Positions 30,978-37,584 of a stretch of 45,533 bases of DNA are shown here, piece by piece (position 1 is the first letter of the stretch; every line of letters starts with the position of its first letter). Source of the stretch: a virus; IMG/VR virus record IMGVR_UViG_3300042863_000526, positions 1 to 45,533 of that record, one strand, 5' to 3'. The notes beneath the pieces are model-generated. The model did no database searches, was not told the origin of the DNA, and saw only the letters and a program-made list of their open reading frames with translations. The position numbers and the translations under genes were made by a program.

Positions 30978-30985
30978 ATTAAATA
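30978..30985 (+). promoter_or_regulatory. T4-late-like promoter box (ATTAAATA)
   Basis: Five bases before the ATG at 30991; two mismatches to TATAAATA. Confidence 0.4.
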
Positions 30986-30990
30986 TTGTA

Positions 30991-31638
30991 ATGAAATTAC
31001 AAACAATATTTGAACAACATAACGACAAGTTTACAGGTAAGTGGAAACATTATTTTGATGTTTATGAACGATATCTAGGAAAATTTGTAGGACAAGAATT
31101 CACTCTTTTAGAAATAGGAATCAGCAATGGTGGTTCACTACAAGTATGGAAAAAGTACTTTGGTGATAAAGTTAGAATAGTAGGAGTAGACATTGATCCT
31201 CGTTCTTTGTATGAAGAACCTCAGATTGAAACATATTGTGGGAATCAAAGTGATGGTAACTTTTGGATGAATGTTCTTAACAGAATAGGTCAACCTGATG
31301 TTATCATCGATGATGGCAGTCACGCTCAAATGGACGTACTAAACAGTTTTAGTATTTTATTTCCGCAGTTAAAGAATAATGGTGTATATGTAATTGAAGA
31401 TACGCATACTGCATATAATAAAGAATACTCAGGTGGTATCACAAGTCCATTAAATTTTATATCAATAGCTGGAAGATTTGTACATGATGTGAATCTAACA
31501 TGGATGAATGAACCTTATACTCCAGTGGTAAATGATTTGAAAAGTATTAGTTTTTATGACAGTATGGTAGTTATGGAAAAAGAAACTACATACAAGAAAG
31601 AACCTGCATATGCAGGAGTAAACAAGATAGATGCTTGA
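30991..31638 (+). CDS. Class I SAM-dependent methyltransferase (DDGSH type)
   Basis: A 215-aa protein. LLEIGISNGGSLQVW near 38-52 is motif I, IVGVDIDPR motif II, and DVIIDDGSHAQMD the DDGSH motif of the macrocin O-methyltransferase/cephalosporin-hydroxylase-like family. YVIEDTHT follows, as in those enzymes. The last six bases overlap the 5' end of tRNA-Val(GAC), so tRNA maturation would cut off the mRNA stop codon region. The acceptor is unknown. Confidence 0.8.
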   Translation: MKLQTIFEQHNDKFTGKWKHYFDVYERYLGKFVGQEFTLLEIGISNGGSLQVWKKYFGDKVRIVGVDIDPRSLYEEPQIETYCGNQSDGNFWMNVLNRIGQPDVIIDDGSHAQMDVLNSFSILFPQLKNNGVYVIEDTHTAYNKEYSGGITSPLNFISIAGRFVHDVNLTWMNEPYTPVVNDLKSISFYDSMVVMEKETTYKKEPAYAGVNKIDA

Positions 31639-31707
31639 TTAGTTCAGCGGTAGAATGCTACTGTGACATAGTAGAGGTCAAAAGTTCAAATCTTTTATCA
31701 GGCACCA
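31633..31707 (+). tRNA. tRNA-Val(GAC)
   Basis: Acceptor GCTTGAT/ATCAGGC, anticodon stem CTACT/AGTAG with loop GTGACAT, encoded CCA. Its 5' end overlaps the stop codon of the methyltransferase gene. Confidence 0.93.
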
Positions 31708-31728
31708 ATTAGTGACAAATAAATATAT

Positions 31729-31804
31729 CGCGGGTTACGTCAGTGGTCAGACCGCTAGGCTCATAACCTAGAAGTCGGAGGTTCGAATCCTTCACCCGCA
31801 ACCA
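31729..31804 (+). tRNA. Initiator-like tRNA-fMet(CAU)
   Basis: Acceptor CGCGGGT/ACCCGCA with the C1-A72 mismatch that marks bacterial initiator tRNAs. Loop CTCATAA, encoded CCA. The anticodon stem CTAGG/CCTAG lacks the usual three G-C pairs. Confidence 0.85.
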
Positions 31805-31819
31805 ATTAAGTAACAGTAT

Positions 31820-31895
31820 CTCCGATTGATGTAGCCTGGTAGCATCTATGGTTTGGGACCATATCGCGGGAGTTCAAATCTCTCATCGGAGACCA
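31820..31895 (+). tRNA. tRNA-Pro(UGG), copy 2
   Basis: Acceptor CTCCGAT/ATCGGAG, anticodon stem TATGG/CCATA with loop TTTGGGA, encoded CCA. Quite different from copy 1. Confidence 0.93.
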
Positions 31896-31914
31896 AGAAT
31901 TTTAAAGGAAGAAA

Positions 31915-32187
31915 ATGCAAGTAAGAGCAAAACATATTCTAGTTGAATCATTAAGTGACGCAATGGATCTATACATCAAAGTTAAAAACAATGGTGAAGA
32001 TTTCAGCGTACTAGCAAAACAATTCAGCAAGTGTCCAAGTGGTCAAAATGGCGGCGATCTAGGTCTATTCGGCCGTGGTCAAATGGTCAAACCATTTGAA
32101 GATGCTACATTTGGATTGGACGTTGGCGGGTTAAGTCAACCTGTACAAACACAATTCGGTTATCACTTAATTCAAAGGACACAATAA
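31915..32187 (+). CDS. Parvulin-type peptidyl-prolyl isomerase (PpiC-like)
   Basis: A 90-aa protein with the complete small-parvulin pattern: RAKHILVES at the N-terminus, EDFSVLAKQFSKCPSGQNGG, DLGLFGRGQMVKPFEDATF, then QFGYHLIQ at the C-terminus. Length and motifs match E. coli PpiC (about 93 aa), a cytoplasmic foldase. AAAGGAAG lies before the ATG. It is followed by a small basic protein through a TAATG overlap. Parvulins are uncommon in phages; it may help fold a virion protein. Confidence 0.92.
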   Translation: MQVRAKHILVESLSDAMDLYIKVKNNGEDFSVLAKQFSKCPSGQNGGDLGLFGRGQMVKPFEDATFGLDVGGLSQPVQTQFGYHLIQRTQ

Positions 32188-32321
32188 TGGCTAAATTAGC
32201 AGGCGTAAAAGATCGCAAAACAGTAGTTAAACGCACCTGTCAAGGTGGTCGTGCAAAAACTAGTTCAATGAACAAAACTCTTAGACGCACTTTCAAAAAG
32301 TATCGTGGTCAAGGAAAGTAA
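32187..32321 (+). CDS. Small basic protein of 44 aa
   Basis: MAKLAGVKDRKTVVKRTC to the end, 44 aa, very rich in Lys and Arg (KTLRRTFKKYRGQGK). It overlaps the parvulin stop by one base, and the next ATG directly follows its own stop, so three genes are coupled. It looks like a small nucleic-acid-binding protein; no family recognised. Confidence 0.7.
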   Translation: MAKLAGVKDRKTVVKRTCQGGRAKTSSMNKTLRRTFKKYRGQGK

Positions 32322-32927
32322 ATGCCGTATATCAAAGAAGTTTTTGATGTAACTACTTTTGAACATGCAAAGGATGTAGTATTAACTCCTGATCCGGACA
32401 ACCCTAAGAAGTTTGAGAATGAAACAAACTTTTTGGTCGATACAATTGCTAAACAAAAAATCATTAGTTCTGAATCAATTGTATTAGACTTTGGGTGTGG
32501 CATGGGTCGTGTTAGTAAAAAACTCATTGAGACCTTTGATTGCAATGTAATTGGCACAGATATAAGCAATGGTATGCTTACATTTGCTACTCTTTATGTG
32601 GCTAAACCTAAAAAATTCAAATCAATGAATTCATATAACATGCCGAATACTGTTGATGTTTGTATTAGTACATTCGTATTGCAACATGTACAAGACCCAA
32701 AGACGGAAATTGATATCATTTACAACAATTTAAAGGTTGGGGGATATCTTGTTCTGGTAAATGAACCTGTTCGTTTTGTCCCGAGTGACGTAGATATGAA
32801 TCGTTATGTTGTTTGGCAAGATGATGGCTTTGATATTTTTGGTGAAATAAATAGTAGACTTAAAAGAGTAAATAGTGTACAATACATGAAAACAAAAACT
32901 AATGTTGAGTTTTATAGAAAAGAATAA
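32322..32927 (+). CDS. Class I SAM-dependent methyltransferase
   Basis: A 201-aa protein with a textbook motif I, VLDFGCGMGRVSKKL near residues 54-68, motif II VIGTDIS, and VDVCISTFVLQHV as motif IV, then GGYLVLVNEP. This is the Methyltransf_11/25 type that methylates small molecules. Its stop lies one base before tRNA-Val(UAC). The acceptor is unknown. Confidence 0.85.
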   Translation: MPYIKEVFDVTTFEHAKDVVLTPDPDNPKKFENETNFLVDTIAKQKIISSESIVLDFGCGMGRVSKKLIETFDCNVIGTDISNGMLTFATLYVAKPKKFKSMNSYNMPNTVDVCISTFVLQHVQDPKTEIDIIYNNLKVGGYLVLVNEPVRFVPSDVDMNRYVVWQDDGFDIFGEINSRLKRVNSVQYMKTKTNVEFYRKE

Positions 32928-32928
32928 T

Positions 32929-33004
32929 GCATCCTTAACTCAGTTGGTAGAGTGTCGCCTTTACACGGCGAATGTCGGCGGTTCGAGCCCGTCAGGATGT
33001 ACCA
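32929..33004 (+). tRNA. tRNA-Val(UAC)
   Basis: Acceptor GCATCCT/AGGATGT, anticodon stem TCGCC/GGCGA with loop TTTACAC, encoded CCA. Confidence 0.95.
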
Positions 33005-33012
33005 GAGATAAT

Positions 33013-33087
33013 GCGGGATTAATTCAGTGGTAGAATGTTTCGTTGCCAACGAAAATGTCATCGGTTCGAATCCGATATCCCGCTCCA
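33013..33087 (+). tRNA. tRNA-Gly(GCC)
   Basis: Acceptor GCGGGAT/ATCCCGC, anticodon stem TTTCG/CGAAA with loop TTGCCAA, discriminator U, encoded CCA. Confidence 0.95.
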
Positions 33088-33105
33088 AATTAAAGAAAGA
33101 AAAAT

Positions 33106-33318
33106 ATGCCACGTATCAGTAGTGAAAAAGCCGTACAGGCAGTTGGTAATCGGTATGACTTAATTCTTATTGCAAGTCAACGGGTGCGTGAATTAAAAAG
33201 TGGGCATCGTGCTAAACTTAATGTCAAAGCTGGTCCCACAGTGACCGCATTGACTGAGATTGAAGAAGGTTTAATAGGACGTGAGTATCTTAAACGTCTT
33301 AAAAAAATCGAAAGATAA
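33106..33318 (+). CDS. rpoZ: RNA polymerase omega subunit homologue
   Basis: A 70-aa protein that follows bacterial omega closely: MPRISSEKAVQAVGNRYDLI at the start (omega: AVEKIGNRFDLVL), IASQRVREL, and TVTALTEIEEGLI (omega: TVIALREIEEGLI). The C-terminal tail of host omega is missing, as in short omegas. Omega binds the beta' subunit and helps assemble RNA polymerase. AAAGAAAG lies before the ATG. A phage copy could replace host omega and change promoter choice or the response to ppGpp. Placed between tRNA-Gly and tRNA-Ala. Confidence 0.9.
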   Translation: MPRISSEKAVQAVGNRYDLILIASQRVRELKSGHRAKLNVKAGPTVTALTEIEEGLIGREYLKRLKKIER

Positions 33319-33321
33319 ATT

Positions 33322-33395
33322 GGGGGATTGATGTAATGGGAGCCTGGGACCTTTGCAAGGTCTTCGTAACAGTTCGATTCTGTTATCCTCCACCA
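33322..33395 (+). tRNA. tRNA-Ala(UGC), copy 2
   Basis: Acceptor GGGGGAT/ATCCTCC, anticodon stem GGACC/GGTCT with loop TTTGCAA, encoded CCA. It begins three bases after the omega stop. Confidence 0.93.
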
Positions 33396-33399
33396 ATAA

Positions 33400-33489
33400 G
33401 GAAGTGTGTCCGAGCGGTTTAAGGAACTGGTCTTGAAAACCAGCGAATGCTAACGTGTTCCGTGAGTTCGAATCTCACCACTTCCACCA
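33400..33489 (+). tRNA. tRNA-Ser(UGA), copy 2
   Basis: Acceptor GGAAGTG/CACTTCC, anticodon stem CTGGT/ACCAG with loop CTTGAAA, long variable arm, encoded CCA. Last tRNA of the array. Confidence 0.95.
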
Positions 33490-33509
33490 AAGAGTTTGCC
33501 CAAAAGTCA

Positions 33510-33538
33510 TTGACGGCAAATTGAAAACAGTATATAAT
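33510..33538 (+). promoter_or_regulatory. Sigma-70-type promoter TTGACG-17-TATAAT
   Basis: Reads into RNA family A copies 3 and 4; predicted start near 33545. Confidence 0.75.
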
Positions 33539-33570
33539 ACACACATGTTAAGAAATTAACAAACAGTTTT

Positions 33571-33734
33571 AGGATCGGTACAGCAATTCATATATACTAT
33601 GGAAAACTAGACACCGTGGTAGTTGTTGGAGCAGAGTGCGTAAAACCACCGAGCGTTGAAGGGAACTATTTAAGCAGGACTAGTAAGCACAGAGTGATGG
33701 CCTGTGTAAAATAAAAGCAGTCAACAACGATCCT
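33571..33734 (+). ncRNA. RNA family A copy 3 (164 nt, expanded)
   Basis: AGGATCG (33571-33577) pairs with CGATCCT (33728-33734). The signature reads GTACAGCAA. The interior is enlarged and holds its own helices, for example CCGTGGT with ACCACCG. It lies downstream of its own promoter at 33510. No gene is visible here. Confidence 0.65.
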
Positions 33735-33749
33735 GCTTTCATTCATTAT

Positions 33750-33995
33750 GGGATGTGTTCAGCAAGTTAAACATTAACGAAACTCATTAATGCAGTAGAA
33801 GATGGCCCCTGAGAAGGCTTTACTAGGGAAACCTAGCATTGATAGAACTGCCGACTTATGGAAAGACATATATGATGCTAGTGCAGACGCAAGACTAGAT
33901 AGTCAATGAGAATCATTGATAGGGTCTATGGGACTGAACCGATATACCGGGGACTTGGTAGACCAGAAAATAAACTTTACTGTCCCGAACATCCC
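33750..33995 (+). ncRNA. RNA family A copy 4 (246 nt, expanded)
   Basis: GGGATGT (33750-33756) pairs with ACATCCC (33989-33995), keeping pairing although the sequence differs from the other copies at both strands. GTTCAGCAA follows the 5' strand. The interior has CCCCTGAGAAGG, TAGTCAATGAGAATCATTGA and other pairings. Directly downstream of copy 3 and upstream of the Ro-like gene. Confidence 0.65.
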
Positions 33996-34011
33996 GTTTA
34001 CCCAAAACAGA

Positions 34012-34040
34012 TTTACATTATATCAATATTCTGATATAAT
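34012..34040 (+). promoter_or_regulatory. Sigma-70-type promoter TTTACA-17-TATAAT of the Ro-like gene
   Basis: Predicted transcript start near 34047, which places RNA family A copy 5 at the very 5' end of the transcript of the Ro-like gene. Confidence 0.7.
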
Positions 34041-34048
34041 ACTTTTTT

Positions 34049-34103
34049 AGGATGCATTCAGCAACTTTAAATTTCACCTATAAATGAAACCAAAGCGCAT
34101 CCT
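34049..34103 (+). ncRNA. RNA family A copy 5 (55 nt) in the 5' leader of the Ro-like gene
   Basis: AGGATGC (34049-34055) pairs with GCATCCT (34097-34103); ATTCAGCAA follows the 5' strand. Same length as copies 1 and 2. It ends 30 bases before the start codon at 34134, so it could be a separate RNA, or a leader that controls the gene. Confidence 0.7.
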
Positions 34104-34133
34104 GTTGCATAACACACACGGAAGGAGTACAAT

Positions 34134-35561
34134 ATGTCAACATTTGTAGAAGCAGTAGCTAACCAAGAAGCCCGTACCACTAACGGTATGAAGGCACGTA
34201 AGTCAACCGCAAATGCTTGCGTTGACTTGTTCTATAACATCGGTGCAAGCCGTGGTAAGAACATCATACCCGCATTCACTGCGGCTTATGTTGAAAACTC
34301 TGACCTAGCATTACGTATTGTCCAATGGGCACGTGATGCACGTGGTGGATCCGGCGAACGTGAATTGTTCCGTCAAGTACTAGTTCACTTGGAACTAACC
34401 AACCCAGAAGATGCCAGCCGTCTATTGGTTAAGGTTCCTGAATTAGGTCGTTACGATGACTTGCTAGTGTTTAAGACTAAGACTCTTAAGGCACAAGCAT
34501 ACTCTATGTTAGGTGATGCATTACGTAACCGTAATGGATTGGCTGCAAAGTGGACTCCACGTAAGGGCGATGTTGCACGTGAAATTCGTGAATTCTTTGG
34601 AATGACTCCAAAGCAATATCGTAAGAGCCTTGTTGCATTAACCAATGTTGTTGAAACACAAATGTGTTCTAACGATTGGGACAACATCAACTATAGTCAT
34701 GTTCCTTCAGTGGCACATGCACGTTACAAGAAGGCATTTGGTCGTCATGGTACAACCTATGCTGAATATGTAACTAAGTTAGTTAAGGGTGAAGCCGGTG
34801 TTAAAATTAACGCAGGTGCAGTATTCCCCTACGATGTATTGAAGGGTGCTATCAACAAGTACAGCCGTAGTTCTATGACTAAGACTGAATTGGATGCATT
34901 GCAAGCCCAATGGGATGCATTGCCAAACTTCATCGGGGACAGTAACGTGTTGCCAATGGTTGACAGTTCTGGTTCTATGACTTGTCTTGCCGGTGGTCAT
35001 GGTAGCAAGAGTACTTTGTCTTGTTTGGATGTTGCAATCTCATTGGGATTGTACTTTGCAGACAAGAACACTGGTAAGTTCAAGGACACGTTCCTAACTT
35101 TCAGTCGTACTCCAAAGCTGGTTACTCTACAGGGTAACATCAATCAAAAGATTGATCAAATGAACACTGGTGAAGTCGCTAACACCGACTTGAACAAGGC
35201 ATTTGATTTGGTGCTTAAGACAGCAGTTGATAACAATGTTCCTCAAGCAGAAATGCCAGGGACAATCGTTATCTTCTCTGACATGCAATTTGATGCCGGA
35301 GTATCTCACGATGACTCCGCTATTGAAATGATTGCACGTAAGTATCAAGCCGCAGGCTACGAACTTCCAAAGGTCGTATTCTGGAACTTGAACGCCGCAT
35401 ACGGTAACGCACCAGTTAAGTTTAACAAGAGTGGTGTTGCGCTAGTCTCAGGATTTAGCCCAGCAGTTGCACAAGGTATTCTTTCTGGTAACATGGATGA
35501 CTTCTCACCAGAAGCAATCATGTTGAAGACCGTTATGAAGGATCGCTACGACCTAGCTTAA
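34134..35561 (+). CDS. DUF2828-like protein with C-terminal vWA domain (Ro60/TROVE-like architecture)
   Basis: A 475-aa protein. The N-terminal two thirds are helical, with ARDARGGSGERELF near residues 66-79, a DUF2828/TROVE-type signature, and LGRYDDLL near 105. The last third is a von Willebrand A domain: MVDSSGSM near 275 is the MIDAS motif (DxSxS), then FSRTP, NTDLNKAFD and IVIFSDMQFD. Ro60 has the same order, a helical ring that binds misfolded RNA and Y RNA, then vWA. GGAAGGAG precedes the ATG. Codon use is richer in GTA/ACG-type codons than in the flanking genes. RNA binding here is inferred, supported by the RNAs on both sides. Confidence 0.8.
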   Translation: MSTFVEAVANQEARTTNGMKARKSTANACVDLFYNIGASRGKNIIPAFTAAYVENSDLALRIVQWARDARGGSGERELFRQVLVHLELTNPEDASRLLVKVPELGRYDDLLVFKTKTLKAQAYSMLGDALRNRNGLAAKWTPRKGDVAREIREFFGMTPKQYRKSLVALTNVVETQMCSNDWDNINYSHVPSVAHARYKKAFGRHGTTYAEYVTKLVKGEAGVKINAGAVFPYDVLKGAINKYSRSSMTKTELDALQAQWDALPNFIGDSNVLPMVDSSGSMTCLAGGHGSKSTLSCLDVAISLGLYFADKNTGKFKDTFLTFSRTPKLVTLQGNINQKIDQMNTGEVANTDLNKAFDLVLKTAVDNNVPQAEMPGTIVIFSDMQFDAGVSHDDSAIEMIARKYQAAGYELPKVVFWNLNAAYGNAPVKFNKSGVALVSGFSPAVAQGILSGNMDDFSPEAIMLKTVMKDRYDLA

Positions 35562-35593
35562 GCTAAATAGTAGTAGACAGACACCTAGTGTCT

Positions 35594-35674
35594 GTTTTTA
35601 TAAGTGTTCTATATCACACCCAGCCGATAAGACTGGCTCTGTAAGTGAAAAAGATATAGAATCTTTATAAAAAC
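35594..35674 (+). ncRNA. Long-stem RNA downstream of the Ro-like gene
   Basis: GTTTTTATAA (35594-35603) pairs with TTATAAAAAC (35665-35674) and TTCTATATC (35607-35615) with GATATAGAA (35653-35661), about 20 bp with a small internal loop. The 37-base loop carries CCAGCC and GACTGGCTC. It begins 32 bases after the Ro-like stop. No T-run, so not a plain terminator. A candidate ligand of the Ro-like protein. Confidence 0.6.
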
Positions 35675-35761
35675 ACCCTAGCAAAACACCGCATATTATT
35701 GAGTTTACACACTCCTCGTTCTTTATTTAATATTAATACTTTTTAGCGCATCTAGGGTGTT
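35672..35761 (+). ncRNA. Second stem-closed RNA downstream of the Ro-like gene
   Basis: AACACCCTAG (35672-35681) pairs perfectly with CTAGGGTGTT (35752-35761). The first three bases are shared with the preceding stem, so the two cannot both be complete. AGCGCA near 35745 can also pair with TGCGCT near 35765. No gene in the interior. Confidence 0.5.
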
Positions 35762-35770
35762 CTTTTGCGC

Positions 35771-35799
35771 TTGACAATAATTCCCAAATAGTTTATAAT
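35771..35799 (+). promoter_or_regulatory. Sigma-70-type promoter TTGACA-17-TATAAT
   Basis: Perfect boxes; drives the small gene at 35822 and probably the phosphatase-kinase group after it. Confidence 0.85.
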
Positions 35800-35821
35800 A
35801 CTTCTATTAAAAGGAGTCATT

Positions 35822-36019
35822 ATGAGTGTGTACGCAAAATTTCAAGACAAAATCGTTGAAGTCGTCCGCGTCACCGAGACCGTTGGCTTCAGTAAAGATA
35901 AAGGTTGGGTATGCATTACTACTGATGTAGGTGTACCTGAGCGTAAGAAGATGACCTTCAAGTGGGTGCCTGCAAGTACTCAGTTTGAATGGGTCAGAGA
36001 ATTTAATTTCGGAGAATAA
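35822..36019 (+). CDS. Small hypothetical protein of 65 aa
   Basis: Begins MSVYAKFQDKIVEVVRVTET; beta-rich, acidic and basic residues alternate, no membrane segment, no family recognised. AAAGGAG six bases before the ATG is a strong ribosome-binding site. First gene after a perfect promoter, followed two bases later by the phosphatase gene. Confidence 0.75.
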   Translation: MSVYAKFQDKIVEVVRVTETVGFSKDKGWVCITTDVGVPERKKMTFKWVPASTQFEWVREFNFGE

Positions 36020-36020
36020 T

Positions 36021-36515
36021 ATGCCGTGGATTCAAAATGTAGCACTTAGCGATATCATAAAAGGAAGACACTACGATCCAGGCCCCAACAACCTGTTGAT
36101 TCAAATTGTTGACACTGGCATGGAGTTCCCCGAACCAAAATTCAAGTTCAATAATGTTCATCAATTTCAGTTCTTGGACTTGGAAGAAAAAGATACATGC
36201 ATTGAACCAGAAATGAAAATCAACGATGACCAAGCAAAGAGTTTGGTTGTACTACTAAAGCAAGCATTGCTTAATCGCAGTAATGTGATTGTGCATTGTG
36301 TTGCTGGTGTATGTCGTAGTGGTGCAGTAGTAGAGGTTGGTATAATGATGGGCTTTGATGATACCGAAGATTATCGTAGTCCTAACTTGTTGGTCAAACA
36401 CAAAATGATGAGTGTGTTAGGATTGACGTATGATGAAAATGAAGCCCACACAATCAATGGGATAGTTTTAGATAGTGGGTTAATTGTACCCAAAAACTAT
36501 AAAGGTGATATTTAA
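36021..36515 (+). CDS. Dual-specificity/tyrosine-phosphatase-like protein (CX5R)
   Basis: From the ATG at 36021 the protein has 164 aa. VHCVAGVCRSGAV near residue 92 is the phosphatase loop HC-X5-R-S/T-G with catalytic Cys and Arg. It matches cysteine phosphatases that act on tyrosine, serine, RNA 5' ends or phosphoinositides. An upstream ATG at 35985 lies inside the previous gene and is rejected. The stop overlaps the next start by one base, coupling it to the kinase gene. Confidence 0.8.
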   Translation: MPWIQNVALSDIIKGRHYDPGPNNLLIQIVDTGMEFPEPKFKFNNVHQFQFLDLEEKDTCIEPEMKINDDQAKSLVVLLKQALLNRSNVIVHCVAGVCRSGAVVEVGIMMGFDDTEDYRSPNLLVKHKMMSVLGLTYDENEAHTINGIVLDSGLIVPKNYKGDI

Positions 36516-36982
36516 TGAACAAGTGTTATCAATTAGTTGGTGTACCGTGTGCAGGTAAAAGTACTTGGATCAAGAATCAAATCTGGGCTTTGGGCTTGAC
36601 TGTTGTTGGCACTGATATGTATGTTGAAATGGAAGCACATCGTCAAGGTAAAACATACACCGAGGTGTTTGAAGATTACATGCCTATCGCAGTTCGTTTG
36701 ATGGCTAATCATGCGTTGACTTGTCAAGCTAACCGTTTAGATTTTATCTGGGACCAAACTAGCACTACTGTAAAAAGCCGTGCTAGAAAGTTCAACACAT
36801 TGTTGCCATCACAATATGAACATATTGCGGTTGTTTTCAAAGTGCCCGAAATGGATGAATTGAAAAGTAGATTAGCTAATCGCCCGGGCAAAGAAGTTCC
36901 TTGGGAAGTAGTACAAGGTATGATTGATAATTGGGAAGAGCCTACCCTTGGAGAAGGCTTTAAAGAAATTTGGAGAGTATAA
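36515..36982 (+). CDS. P-loop kinase, polynucleotide-kinase-like
   Basis: A 155-aa protein with Walker A GVPCAGKST at residues 9-17, a central FIWDQTST motif and RPGKEVPW near the C-terminus, which fits the lid arginine. This arrangement resembles the kinase part of T4-type and bacterial polynucleotide kinases, which phosphorylate 5'-OH RNA or DNA ends. The metallophosphoesterase gene follows with a one-base overlap (TAATG). Small-molecule kinases share the same motifs, so the substrate is inferred. Confidence 0.7.
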   Translation: MNKCYQLVGVPCAGKSTWIKNQIWALGLTVVGTDMYVEMEAHRQGKTYTEVFEDYMPIAVRLMANHALTCQANRLDFIWDQTSTTVKSRARKFNTLLPSQYEHIAVVFKVPEMDELKSRLANRPGKEVPWEVVQGMIDNWEEPTLGEGFKEIWRV

Positions 36983-37584
36983 TGCCAGCAGTGTTTTTAG
37001 TGTCGGACACTCACTTCGGTCATACCGGTGTATGCCGATTCACAGAATCAGACGGAGTGACAAAGATACGCCCATGGACTGATCCAGCTGAAATGGATGA
37101 GGAAATGGTCAAGCGTTGGAACGAAACGGTTCGTCCAAATGATAAGGTATATCACTTGGGTGATGTAGTTATCAACCGCAAGGCTTTGAGCATCATGCAT
37201 CGTTTGAACGGTGACAAGGTCTTGATTCGTGGTAACCATGATATTTTCCGTGACACGGAATATCGTGAACACTTCCGTGAATTGAGGGCTTATCATGTTA
37301 TGAACGGTATGATATTAAGTCACATCCCAGTACATGAAGAAAGTTTGGGTCGTTTTGGTGTCAACATTCATGGTCATTTGCACACTAACCGTGTTAAAAA
37401 GCCTTGTGGATATGATGTTAAAACTGGTACTATCTTGTACAGCGATGAAATTGATACAAGATATCATTGCGTATGTGTAGAACAAACAGACTTTAGACCT
37501 ATCTTATTAGAAGATGTATACAAGCGAATCAAAGACGAGGGCGGCGAAGTAGGATTTAAATCTGGCAACGGACCTACTATGTAG
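36982..37584 (+). CDS. Calcineurin-like metallophosphoesterase
   Basis: From the ATG at 36982 the protein has 200 aa. The full motif set is present: SDTHFGH near the N-terminus, LGDVVINR, IRGNHD, LSHIPVH and NIHGHLH. Such enzymes split phosphomonoesters or diesters using two metal ions. Directly after a polynucleotide-kinase-like gene it recalls bacterial Pnkp, which joins kinase and metallophosphoesterase domains in one protein for RNA repair; here they are separate genes. A strong terminator follows. Confidence 0.85.
   Translation: MPAVFLVSDTHFGHTGVCRFTESDGVTKIRPWTDPAEMDEEMVKRWNETVRPNDKVYHLGDVVINRKALSIMHRLNGDKVLIRGNHDIFRDTEYREHFRELRAYHVMNGMILSHIPVHEESLGRFGVNIHGHLHTNRVKKPCGYDVKTGTILYSDEIDTRYHCVCVEQTDFRPILLEDVYKRIKDEGGEVGFKSGNGPTM

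Noticed and set aside
23204-34103. Retron or CRISPR explanation for the repeated GGAT/TTCAGCAA elements
   Set aside because: There is no reverse transcriptase gene, no regular spacer pattern and no Cas gene; the copies vary in inner length from 41 to 232 bases.
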